Source of the DNA: Pseudovirgaria hyperparasitica
Taxonomy: Eukaryota; Ascomycota; Dothideomycetes; Acrospermales; Acrospermaceae
NCBI RefSeq assembly: GCF_010093815.1
Contig: NW_022985557.1
Coordinates: 744,001 to 808,000, forward strand
Length of the DNA stretch: 64,000 nucleotides
Direction: 5' to 3'
Shown here: positions 1 through 10,883 of the stretch, one piece after another
Position numbering within the stretch: the stretch's first letter is position 1
How the letters are laid out: each line of letters begins with the position of its first letter
Notes under the pieces: model-generated
The model's database searches: none
Seen by the model: the letters and a program-made list of their open reading frames with translations, nothing else
Told to the model about the DNA's origin: nothing
Translations under genes and position numbers: made by a program

Positions 1-866
1 AGTGACATCTTGTACATGCCCATAAGCTATAATGGGAACGTCGATATCTGACTAATGCTGTGAAATCGCCTTCTACGAGTCATGATGGATATGCGAGTTA
101 GTTAGATATCACGATCCTTGGTGTGACATTTGAATGCTACGATGGCTGACGAGATTCTCGAAGCCTGATTCAAAGTAAGCTCTCCATCGGTCATGATGTA
201 TATGCGAATCACACGATATGAGACTACAGGGCAGATGTTAGGGGCTATAATGGCAATGGAGGATCGTAGTCGCTACATGTCTCGATATCTGTATTCCCAC
301 GACTGAGCAGTGAGATTTCAAACCCCTATTAAACGTTCATTTTGTGCATCTACAGGATTCTATGTGATGCCTTAACGCTCCTGTCCAAACTACAACGTCT
401 ATTTTCACATGCATATCTGCTGACCCGTTGGTTGTGGCGTGTCCGTCCTCTTCATCCTGCACATGTGTGAGCAGGACCGGAAGTCTACCGCAGGCCTGTT
501 GCGATGGTATTCTTCTTGGGTGCAAGAATGCCGACGTTGCGGAGCTGCTGAACCGTTTTTTCGCTAGTGTCCTTGTCTTTAGCTTTATTGCGTGCGGCTT
601 TGGAAGCTGTGCTGTCAGGGTTGATGATCAGGGGTGTGTCGGTGACGGCTTCAAGAGTTAGTAGAGCTACAGAGAGGTTAAGGGGTGTGTGGTACCTGAA
701 TAGTCAGACGCGATGTTCAGAGCTGATTTTGAAGAGAGCAGGCCCTGCTTGAAGAGGTTCTGGTTGATGTTGTCGAGGGCGGCTTGTTTGCCTGCAGCAT
801 ACCTACGAGCGGTGCTTGCGGAGGTACCGTGTCCGACTGAATTTCTCGTGGGAGAGGCTTTCGTGG
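1..866. other. Intergenic, no supported gene
   Basis: No convincing gene. Two short stretches recur in diverged form about 110 and 240 bp apart: TCATGATGGATATGCGA near 80 resembles TCATGATGTATATGCGA near 191, and GCTATAATGG plus CGATATCTG occur near 26-50 and again near 244-292. This could be an old, decayed duplication. The longest reading frames, at 337-661 on both strands, start at non-ATG codons and resemble nothing known to me. Confidence 0.5.
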
Positions 867-1502
867 TCAGTTATTTATCTTTGGAATAGGAAGAAGAGGT
901 GTCTCATCACCTTTATTGCCATACCCATCGTCTGCAACGTTGGGGGTGTCGAGTCTGGTCTTCGCTCCATAGACACCAATTGGAGGAAGTAGCCCGGCTG
1001 CACGAAGACGGCCAACATGCTCTTGAGCCTTTGATTTCACAGTCTTGTTGCGTTTGGTGTCCTTCTGATCTTGCTCGCTCAACATACGAGGTTCGTGTCC
1101 CGATTTAGAAAGCAGTCCCTCCTCACGAAATTGCTGCTTACGTGCGTAGTCATGGTCAAATTGATTCCTGTCGATGAGGCGGGTGTTGACAGGCCCAACA
1201 TCACCATTGCAGTTGGCTAGATTACTTGTGTCAGGGTTGGCAAAAGGGCCACGATTGGAGAGACCGTTCGTCTTGACTTGAGTTTCAGTTGAATCTCTGC
1301 CTACTGGGAAGACGAAAGGAGGAAGTGGAGGTACATTCACCGGCTGGACATTTTGTGGAGCGGCCAGAGTTGGTCTCGGGCAAAGTATGGCGTTGTTTTG
1401 CTGTGAAAAGACAGAGTCTTTGCGAGAATCCGAATTAACGATTGTGGCGCCAGGGGGGTCAGTGTCGTGAAAGCAGGCGAAGAGGAGACTGAGAAAAGGC
1501 AT
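867..1502 (-). CDS. Hypothetical protein, 211 aa
   Basis: An ATG-started, intronless frame of 211 codons that I do not recognise. The first 12 residues (MPFLSLLFACFH) are hydrophobic, but too short and without a clear cleavage site to call a signal peptide. The rest is polar: a proline-rich segment near residues 45-70, then an N/D/K/R-rich part that looks soluble and partly disordered. The next gene, at 2887, lies on the same strand. The frame is longer than chance would favour and uses ordinary codons, but there is no family support. It could be the last exon of a longer gene, since further open stretches lie upstream on the same strand between 1713 and 2527. Confidence is therefore modest. 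Confidence 0.35.
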   Translation of the reverse strand: MPFLSLLFACFHDTDPPGATIVNSDSRKDSVFSQQNNAILCPRPTLAAPQNVQPVNVPPLPPFVFPVGRDSTETQVKTNGLSNRGPFANPDTSNLANCNGDVGPVNTRLIDRNQFDHDYARKQQFREEGLLSKSGHEPRMLSEQDQKDTKRNKTVKSKAQEHVGRLRAAGLLPPIGVYGAKTRLDTPNVADDGYGNKGDETPLLPIPKINN

Positions 1503-2886
1503 CTTCTAGAAGCCAATAGCCGTGTATCGGTCTCGTGGTTAATCAAGTAGAAGTGTGAAGATGCAGCGTTGGATCGCTCGGTGAGCCTGAAAGACAAATT
1601 AGCTTGTTGGGAGATATCTTTTGTTTTGTTTGGAGGCACGTGCACACAAATTGCGTTGTGAGAACCTGGTAGGGAAACAGGACTAGCTTGAGTGAAGGAT
1701 TGTCCTATGGAATCAATTGCGGATTGGCAGAATCTCAAGAGAGTCTCTACCAGGCCGCGAGTACTGTAGTATCGTTTCTACTTTACTGACAGCTTGTGAC
1801 TGTTGGTGAGATGGCTTCGAAACTACGCGAGCAACAGCGGAACTTTCCTCCGTCCGGGTGTAAATAGTGTGTCGGCAAGGTTTTAGTGCTGGGGGCTTGA
1901 TATGCCTAGGTGGATCATGAAGTGTTTGATTATGGGGCTTGGACGTGCAGCTTCTAAAACATGAGAACATCGTGTGGTTACAAAAGTATCTGGTGTTAAA
2001 GAAGTAGTTCTGTGAGGGATCTGTGACACCAGAACAAAATAGAAATGGTCCACACAAGTATTTATGCACGGACATGGATGAGACCCCAGGACAGAGAAAT
2101 CGAACAGTGAGATTCAAGCGAGAATGTTAGTGACATTGTCGTTGATGTCGCCCAGAGATTTGGCAAAGGACCCTTGACTAGTAGAAGATATATTGTCTAG
2201 AGACTTGTGATTACCCAACCCAAGAATTCCTTGAACTGTCCATCCCAATAACGTTGACTTCGGCGCAGCCGGAGCCTCTCTCTCAACACATGTCAAGGAG
2301 AATATTCGAGAATATTTGAGGCATTACGCAACAAGATGCGTTATGTCGTTGGCTGTGGGCCGGGCGTCCATTGGAAAAGGTTCCGGTTCAGGCTCGGGTT
2401 CAGGTGGATCTGGAGAAAGGGAGTTTTGAGCCTGGGGCTCAGCTGCCATGTAACAATCGGGCATGATGTAGGCTCTCGATGTGCTGGAAGAGAACTGAAT
2501 ATTCGGGTTGAAGTGGTGGACGAGCAAGTTCGAATTTCAGTGATGGGTCCAGTCTTTATAGGACAAAGGGTGTGGGTGACTGCCTAGCCCTGGTGACTTT
2601 GTCTCAAACTTCACTGAAACGCTTCAACATGGCGCCGCCTCGCTTGATATGGTCACCCTCGCTGTTCATGGGAATCCAAGATACGAAAGTGCGTCATGAG
2701 GAGAGTAAAACCAGGTATTGGGATATATGATAATGTGAGAAGCATGCTTGGTGGTTAGTTTGCCTTGTTTGGCGTGCGGCGTCATCGGTTGTTGGGCCCC
2801 ACCGTGGATCAAATTCCAACTTCCACGAGTTCTGGTCTCAGACCTGGTTTGCTAAACATATTCCAGCCAATGCGCAGCTGAGTCAA
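1503..2886. other. Intergenic, short open stretches on minus strand
   Basis: No gene can be supported. Minus-strand open stretches at about 1713-2117, 2114-2296 and 2324-2467 include a proline-glutamate run (PEPEPEPEP), encoded by GGTTCNGG-type repeats near 2375-2405. They could be exons of an unrecognised gene, but no splice set joins them convincingly. Confidence 0.35.
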
Positions 2887-3333
2887 TCAATCGGCATGGC
2901 GACCTTGCCAGCCCATGGCATATGCGTTTCCATGGAATGTTGTCGGTCCCCCATACGCGGTACCGCTCGATGATCGATCTCCAGGGCTCAAAAATTGTGG
3001 CCGCATAGGCGACACCACAGCAGAGCTGCGTGGGGAATTCCGCACGGAGCCCCGTGGTGAGTGGTACGACACACAGTTCGAAGTCGTACTCGTAACTGAT
3101 GCGTTCTTCACGTGACTGAGCTGATTTGTTGACGACCTGATCGAGTGTGTACTGGTTGCTGGCGATTTTGACATCGGGGTCGGTGGAGAACTCGTAATTC
3201 CTGGTGTGTTCGGTCGGGACGTTTTTATAGGTGATGAAGCTTCATGCGATCGTGAGATAGGCTTTGTAGCTTCTTTCTGCTGGGTGTCTATTGTTCGGAG
3301 TGAAGCCTTTGACTTTGACAAGGTGCAGCCCAT
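2887..3333 (-). CDS. Small Ser/Pro-rich protein with MGC lipidation signal
   Basis: 148 residues, ATG start, no intron. The N-terminus MGCTLSKSK fits the pattern for co-translational N-myristoylation on Gly2 (small or polar residues at position 6, then basic residues) with Cys3 available for palmitoylation, the dual signal used by Src-like kinases and many fungal membrane-tethered proteins. The remainder is low complexity and rich in Ser, Thr, Pro and basic residues (SP and TP pairs at residues 34-60 and 93-112), so probably disordered and phosphorylated. The inferred location is the inner face of the plasma membrane. I know no named family. The lipidation motif exactly at the ATG argues that the frame is real. 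Confidence 0.5.
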   Translation of the reverse strand: MGCTLSKSKASLRTIDTQQKEATKPISRSHEASSPIKTSRPNTPGITSSPPTPMSKSPATSTHSIRSSTNQLSHVKNASVTSTTSNCVSYHSPRGSVRNSPRSSAVVSPMRPQFLSPGDRSSSGTAYGGPTTFHGNAYAMGWQGRHAD

Positions 3334-4183
3334 CGTGAACCTTAAATGGGAGAGTAGTAGAAACTAGGCAGAAATCGATATCCAAGAAGAAAAAAACTTG
3401 ACTTTTAACGAAGTATATGTTAGCTCACGCCAGGACCGGGGGGGCGGCCACGCAAGCAAAGGCAGCCAGAAGACACAGAACGCCAAGAATGAGGCAAGTT
3501 GATAGTTGGAATATTGTGTAGTCGCAAAAGATAGTGAAGTGCTGCTTAGAGAGAGCTATGGAGAGGAGCAGATAGATACATCTGTTCCCACGGAAGTACG
3601 CAACCGCGAGTCGCCATTCCTCAGCCAGCACAGTCTCGGTCTCAGTCTCACTTCTTGGGAGCTCCTACTCCCTGCGCTGGCGCGAGTCTCGAGGCTTCCA
3701 AGTCCGCTTATATCGACTACCTTTGACGACGGTGGCACGCATTTATGGGCTGATCACAATTAACAAGCTGGCTGCTCCACTGCGGAATGCGGATTGTTTT
3801 GTCTTGCCCGAGCCGACACGGATGTATCGAATCCTTTGGCCGTGTTCAAGTAGAGGTAAGCAAGAAGACACATGAATAGTTTTTGTTGTATGTGATACTG
3901 AAGTCGTTGCGCGGATACTGTCCTCAAAGAATGGCGAACGTAGTAGGATCAAGGCACATGGATTAGTGCCTTGCATATCGGGCATCAGATCCGTGAATTT
4001 TAGCGTCGGAGTTAATGGGCGAACTAATATCAGCTAGGACTCAACCTCGCGCTTTACTTCAACTGCACCTCATTACACTGCTCCAGGCGTGACATCAGAG
4101 CATGCCCACGTACTGGCATCGCGCCATCACTCCTTATATTTCTGGACTTTCAGCCCCAAGTAGGCTGTACGGTATGAGCTGAA
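3334..4183. other. Divergent upstream region between 148-aa gene and ATG29
   Basis: 850 bp separate the minus-strand lipidation-signal gene from ATG29 on the plus strand, so it must hold both promoters. No TATA box or named operator stands out. Short open stretches on both strands lack ATG starts or family resemblance. Confidence 0.4.
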
Positions 4184-5685
4184 ATGGCTCCTCCACAGAG
4201 TGTCCCGACTGCCGGCACAGCAGTACATGCCCAAACGTCTTCAACCAATGTTCCAGGAAAGTCAGAGCCGAGGCAGAGACGCGTAGCGGAACCAGAGGAG
4301 AAGGTACATTTCACCGCCCTCATTCGCCTGCCTTTCCTCAGAGGAGACTTTGTTGATCCGCCCCAAGTGGACTGGGACAACACCAGAGACCAAGCGCTTT
4401 GGAAGATCATCTCGCGCAGTTCGAAGGCCAGCGCTATAGATTGTATGTCCTTTCTTTAAAACCCTGCATTTTACTAACTACCATAGGGACAGAACTGTAA
4501 GCCAACCTTGACGTCCCGTCATTTCACCCTCTGACCCCAAATAGAGCCAATAAATTTCAAGTCCCACATACCTTTCTGCTACAACAGGCAGCATGGCTGT
4601 ACGAACGACACATATCCCATGTCCGCGCTCAGATGCGGAAAGTTCAAACACCTACAGCTTCCACTGGAATAGGATCTGCGAGCTCCACAACACCTGTCTG
4701 TAGTGTTCCCATGAAAAGGCTTGGTAGTGGAGGCTCTAGAGCACCCTCATCATTGTCCATCAGATCGAAGGTTGAAATTGTCAAAGTAGATGGTAGCTTA
4801 CCAGGATCCCCCAAAGCGCCAGCACCTACAATATCACGAACACCATCAACAACGACCGTCACGCACAGCGGTCTGGGTGTTACTGCTCCTGTCAGTCCTA
4901 GACCACCTCATAGATCGTTCCGTTCGTCCTTCCCACCGTCTCGCAAGGCTCCGCCTGCCGTGCCTGTGCACGGTGCTAGTACTGCAACCAATCATCCTAC
5001 CAGTCCTGATTCGCTCTCTGGTGCCGACTCAAGTTCGTCGGCAAGCTCCTCTGACGAGGAGCCCGATAATCCCATCCGGCGCAGCCAAATATTCAAGCGC
5101 CCTCCTCGTTTCACGCAACGCAAATCTCCCCTTGCTCCTCTTGATGATGCTTCAGAAAATGATCCAGATGAGGATGACTCCTCGAATTCCGACCTTCCAT
5201 TCGCAATGGTCAATCAGAATTATACTCAGAACAAGACGCCTGCCCGGCAAGATCCACATCACGCTCAAGGTGGCCTAGTAAAAGGGGCTGACAAGTCGAA
5301 AGGAAAATCAATTACTGACCCTCGAGCACAGCGTCAAGTTATAGGATCTACATCTGGTATTGAATCCTCTGCATCTTCCGCATCATCTGCTGTACCTGGC
5401 CGTTCCAATCAAGTACCTTCATCACCTCCACCAATGTCACCACGACACAGAGCGGAGCTGGCACGCTTAAACCCTCACAAACGAAATAGTGTAGGCTCCC
5501 CGAGTAGCAGGGGCAAAGGTAAGGAAACAGGCAGCGACGGCACACCTAGCATGGGCAGCAGCTTCAGTGATCTTGACGGTAAGTTTTCGCCGTCTCATTC
5601 AACCGTCGACTTGCCTCCGAATCGTCTTCCAAATGCCGTCGACCGTATCGCGAATGATATTCTCCGCCGTTGCGAGTCAATGTAG
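4184..5685 (+). CDS. ATG29: Autophagy-related protein 29
   Basis: Atg29 acts with Atg17 and Atg31 as the scaffold of the phagophore assembly site in starvation-induced autophagy. Exons by splice signals: 4184-4442, 4487-4496 and 4545-5685, giving 469 residues. Residues about 41-125 match the conserved Atg29 N-terminal domain: LIRLPFLRGDFVDPP, then VDWD, LWKIISRSS, and FLLQQAAWLYERH before RAQMRKV. The conserved Trp of IDW is split across intron 1, and the second exon is only 10 nt; without both introns the domain is interrupted. The remaining ~345 residues are Ser/Pro-rich and disordered with acidic and SP-rich runs, as in filamentous-fungal Atg29, where the tail is phosphorylated. The start has an A at -3 and precedes the domain by the usual short leader. 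The identification is firm; the micro-exon rests on sequence alone. Confidence 0.9.
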
Positions 5686-7647
5686 TCGCACCACAGCTAA
5701 AGTGTCTGCCTAGATGCCAGTGTCACTCAGTCCGCACTAGAGGAAGCGCTCTTGAGCAATATGCAGCATGGTAGAATGAGTACATTGAGTAATCTGCGAT
5801 CGAGGTATTTGTAAAGTGAGCAGTCATACAGCTTCAAATCTAGGATATCTCATCATTTCTTTGTTCTCCTTGAATGTCCTACAATTCCTATGTTTCCTTC
5901 TTCATGAATACCTGGCTATATAAAATCTCTTGATTCATTCGCTTGTATAAGCTAGGTTGCTCGCAACAACGGTTCGACATGTGCTCAGCATCTCCACTTG
6001 CACATTTATTCTGCATACTGAATCTCTTGCTTGAGTCTCGTCCATATATCACTGTATACCCTCTCTTGCTCTGCTCTTCTGCAGTCGTACTTTATATTCT
6101 TATGTTTTATGGACAATCCATTACGAGTGTACGAGCTTCTATGTCTTTCGGGCTCGCTTTATTCTTGATGTGATGCTTCCATGTTCCCTTTGACACCTGT
6201 CGTACTGTGGACAATTGCCAGTGGCTGTGTCGATGCTCAAGAAGAGGAATCGCTCAGGGAAAATGACTGGCATCGTTCACGCAAACGTAGACTGATGAGG
6301 CGGTCAGCAGGCTGTTCTGATATCTCACGCAGACCACTCATCTTAGTATGTTCTTATGCGTTACATACCGTGAGAAAGGACGCCAGAGTGTAGTCAGCTC
6401 TGGCAGTAGACAGGCTTGAGGCAAATTAATTGTCAATGGACCGAAGAGCTATACACTAAAGCCCTGGAATGAGTGATGTTTACGCAGCGGAACCGCATTC
6501 TTGTCAGGAGCGCAGTCTTGTGGACCATATCGCTCGTGGTAATGGTCGTAGGTGCTGCCGTTGATGTTCGGGTGTAGGCTTGTCGATGCGGTCGCGTCGT
6601 AGGTGAAGATCTGGAGGGGAATTTTGGGTCGAAATTGGACGTTTTCAAAAAGTGTGCTAGGAACTCGTACCAGAGTCTCAAATGCTTTTGTATTGACCCT
6701 GAACCACTGATCAGATGTTTTTTGGTCCGTATAGTATCGCGTTGTGGCAATGTCGCTGGTATTATCGCGTCAGGCCGGTTTTGAGTCGAAATCTGACTCG
6801 ACAACAAAGTTCCCTAGGAACGCGTAGTAAGTCTCAAGAAGCTCCTTTTGTCTTATCTCTATACACACTAACAAATTTCAGAGTTCTAGGACATCTTAAA
6901 ACCTCACCGTCGTCGTCGATGGCTCCAAAACTGCTTTTTCGTCACAAAATCACGCAATTTTGACAACTACGCGACCACACGATCACCGGACACATTTAAA
7001 ACTTGTAGGAACTCAGATATACTACTCGTAAAGATATATACAGCTTCCTACACACATAACTGACGTTTCTGAGGTTTGCGGTCACACTTTCCTCCCGACG
7101 TCCTCCTGGAAATCTTGCTGCCTGAGGGCCTTGTCATGCCCCAGGCCACGATTTTTGCCAAGCCGTACCACACTATACACGCAAAGTACCTCGCTTTGCA
7201 GGTGTAATCAGAACGCCGAGCTGCCGATAGACTGCGCTAGACCAGAAGTAGCCAGCCTGGACCGTGCTCAAGAGCTGTCGCTTCTGCGCGACTATATAAA
7301 CAACGGTCCTCTCTCCCTCGAAACACTTTCCTTCTTTCCTCATGCTCGCCCATTGGGCATCGCCAGCATCAGCCGGGGAGCTAGAGTCTGAGCGGGCCTC
7401 GACTCTAGCAATTGGAGGCTTCGGGTTCGTTACACAGAAACACATTCTTGTCCGACCTCTTTCACTCGGCGGGGTGGGAGGAAAACTAAGATCTGGGACT
7501 ACCTTCTACCAGATTATGGTCGCGGACGCGTGAACATAGTCTGGAGAAGGACTAACTAGGGCGCAAAGAAGAGTAGTGGCCTTTGCGAGATGTTCGGAGG
7601 GGCTGGACCGACATCATTAGTTTGTAGCACTGGTTTGTATCTGGCTT
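5686..7647. other. Intergenic, no supported gene
   Basis: Begins with the 3' region of ATG29. Short frames at 5943-6173, 6433-6807 and 7131-7391 are mostly of non-ATG origin, lack family resemblance and have no splice partners. I see no promoter or RNA gene that can be named. Confidence 0.4.
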
Positions 7648-7730
7648 GGTATTTCCTTCTCTCTCTTTTCCTTTTTTTTCTTTTCTCTTCTCTCTTTATC
7701 TTTGTCTCCCTCTCCTCTTTCTTTTTTCAG
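7648..7730 (+). repeat. Pyrimidine (CT) tract
   Basis: About 80 nt almost purely C and T on the plus strand, ending in TTTTTTCAG just before an ATG at 7740. Such tracts are common in fungal promoters and 5' leaders, and the ending looks like a splice acceptor, but the frame that follows is only a dozen codons. No downstream gene is supported. Confidence 0.6.
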
Positions 7731-10700
7731 ACTGTCATCATGCAGAGTTTAATTAGGGCGCAGAGCAATAGGGCTCTGTAGTCACGGGAGGGGAGGGCCC
7801 GTTGACAATCAATCGAATTAATCAATTTCTTCTACTTCTTCTTCCTCTTCTTCCCATCATCCGTTGGTGATCTATCTTGAGTGTGACTGACTTCGCTTTC
7901 TGGTGACTTGCCTACCTTCAACAACATGTTGGTGACATGCCTTGCTCGCCTTGCTCGCCTTGTCGTCTGATCTCGTCCACTCCTTGCCCATAAGGTTACT
8001 TGAAGTCAACGATCGTCGGCCATGCTTAGCTCGCCTTTTCACCGCAGCTTGAATCTTGCCCGTTGTCGTCCTTATCTCACCCTTATCCCTGAGTAACACG
8101 CGCAATACGCGTACCGTGCACGCTGACTCCAAGGCTACGCAAGCTAGCCGATTTGTCACTGATCCTCCCAGTTAGCATGCTCACCCTCTTCTATGAATGG
8201 GTTTTCGTTTTTGATCTCCCCATGACTCACACATCGGGCCGTATATGCTACATCTTTGTTTTTCTCGTTCTCTGCCGCTGACAGCGGCAACATCTCCTTG
8301 CTAACCAGTCTTCGCCGTCGTTCCTTATTGAAATTTCTACTGTGCTGCTCTTCTTGAAAGAGCAGTACTAAGAATTGATAGTGAAGCACGCAGTGACCCG
8401 TATCCTTCGATCATTGGTAATGGCATCCATCATGGGCTTGCTGGGTGAATGCTTGTTTGATTTTGCGTTATTCTACTATATAGAGTGCACCCGCCGCTTA
8501 CTTTCTTGCTCCTCCTTTAGTCACGTCGTAATGACATACAAGATCCATCCCATACTGGACAAAGGCGATATATGCTTCTAGCCCCGCCACTCCAAGCAAT
8601 TATCTTCATGTCTCTTGGCGCTTTCCTGTCGCTCGACTGATAATGCTTTTCTCACTACGATACATGGCGATAGTTTTCATCCTGGCTCACCTTCATTGTA
8701 TTGCTTCCTTGAAACATAGCGAAGTCCATGGGCATAGAATTCTCCCTCGAAGTTACACTACGCAATAATATGCTTGAATTTCGTTTTCGTTGCTCTTGTT
8801 ATGCTCAGATGTGGCGGAGTGCCTCTTCATATCTTAAAGATTATCCTTAGCATGTGCTCCTAAAGAGAGGCTCTACGGTGCAAATACACCATATTGCGAT
8901 CTTCTTCAGCTGTGCTATTCATGTAACTCGTTGGCATAGCGCAATAGCACGTACAACTAGGTCGCATCATTCACACACGGACTTCCTCACGTACCCGGCA
9001 CCGACCCCTTGGTTGTAAGATACATATATTTCCTATGTTCTCCTCGGGACTCCTCCTTGCCGCTTACTTCATAGCTTGTGTTCGAAGCACACGTCGAACA
9101 AAGCTAAGGCATTCTATGCTTCCGGGGTGCTTGCTCTGGCGTTCTGAATCCTCGCTTCGAAGTGTGTGACTCGGCGCTCTGGCGCTCGAACATTATGTGG
9201 GTCTTCTGCGCTGATTTCGTTTCTTTGATAGTGTTGATATCGTGGAAGTTTCGATGACGTGGACCGTCATGATCAGCTCATGATGATGGCCATCGATATC
9301 ACCCTTTGTGGGCTGCCAGAGCATTTACCAGCTTACCAGTATTTGTGTTTGAGCTTTTGCGCTGCGCACAGCCTGTGTAAAGTAGAGCTTATGTATTTAC
9401 TCGTGATTTAGCTACCTTCTTATGCTTCTCAGTCTTACTTGCCTTGAGTGTGCCACTGATGAGGAAACCGTGGGTTCATGATGTGGCGTCCGTGTCAATT
9501 GCCTGATAACTTTTTACGGTCTACCCGGCATTCAAGATTCCTTCCCCCAAATCTGGGAGTCATGTACCCGGTAAGTGGTCTCTCGGCAAGGAGTAGATAA
9601 TCATCCCTCTCGTCGGCTGTGACTATTCTGTTGGCATTAGTGATACTAACCTAAAACGGATTCTCTTCTACTCCTGCTCGGCGCAGTATACCTATGGAGT
9701 CTTTTGATGCTTGGACGTGACTGGGCACTTAATGTGGTGGTGGGTGTAATCTTGAGCGGTGATAACGCGCGCTAGAAACGTTCCTTGATGCATAGCTTCA
9801 TCATAACAGGGTGAAGATACTTCCACATAGATAATGTACAAAGGTTACCGATGCTACAAGTCAAAAACAACATCTTCAGAGCGGACTTCTGCAAGTTCTC
9901 ACAGGAAAGTCGATATGTCGTTCTTTACCATAAGCAGCCATGTGAGCTCTTAAATGCTCGCCCTCGTTCGTTCTATGCAAAAATTGGTGCGTCTCATCAC
10001 ATCATTCTTTGAGTGATGTTTGGGTAAGCTACAACGGAGTTCTGGTGGGTAGTATAAGTGCCACAGTAGGTCACTGTGAATGAAATTTGATGTTTAGTGC
10101 AAGCAGTAGTCGGTTCAAAATAACTTTCTCAACTCTGCTTGCGAAAGTGGCCGTGTTTGCTCAAAGATCACTGAATGGTTGAGCAGAATTCCTCTGGTTG
10201 GCATCTGGAAACTCTCCATGCTCTCTCCTCGACAGTAATTCTCTGCCTTGATGTGTGTGACATAGAATGCATTCACTTGGCGTTCATTCGACATCATTCT
10301 AGCTGCTAATCATGTAGTGTAAATTATGACACCATACGAGCCTTAAACAAAACTTTCCACGCATGAAGTGCTTGGTCCAGTGAAGGACTCTTTTTACCTC
10401 GCGGTCGAGTGGTGCAGTTGTATGTTTAAGGGTGAGTGTTAATGCGCAATCGACGCTTCACTGGATTCGATCATTTGGACGTACCCGGCGGTCTTTCGTT
10501 CGTAAGATGTGTATATATCTAGAGCCTATCTAGAGAATCTATCTCTCCTATATCTCCATGCTCATTGCACAAGCTGCGATGATGAGTCGTGGAGGGATAT
10601 CTATGTGTCTGCCTCCAAATCATGGTCTATCTGAGCCCATGTGTTCCTTTGCGTCTTATTAGGATGAAAGGTTAATGTTCTGTTTGCGCTCTTATATGAT

Positions 10701-10766
10701 GATGATGTACGTCATTGTTGATAGTGGTTGCTGAGGACAATACTTCATTGCTATCTGGGATCCTGA

Positions 10767-10781
10767 TGTGTGTGTGTGTGT
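10767..10781. repeat. (TG)n microsatellite
   Basis: Seven consecutive TG units plus one T in the gene-poor stretch; a simple dinucleotide repeat. Confidence 0.8.
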
Positions 10782-10851
10782 CACCTGTTTTGCTCGTGCT
10801 TCGTGCACTTCTTCGTGTCTTGTAGACTGGCCAGTGACATCGAACCTGCTC

Positions 10852-10883
10852 AGTGTGGTGATGATGATGGTCATCACCATACT
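10852..10883. repeat. Inverted repeat / possible RNA hairpin
   Basis: Two 13-nt arms (AGTGTGGTGATGA and TCATCACCATACT) surround a 6-nt loop. All positions pair, except one that would be a G-U wobble in plus-strand RNA. No U-run follows, so it is not a terminator-like element. The function is unknown. Confidence 0.5.

Noticed and set aside
7590-7781. Hydrophobic 63-residue frame that looks like a membrane protein
   Set aside because: The hydrophobic run is simply the translation of the pyrimidine tract (Phe/Leu/Ser codons).
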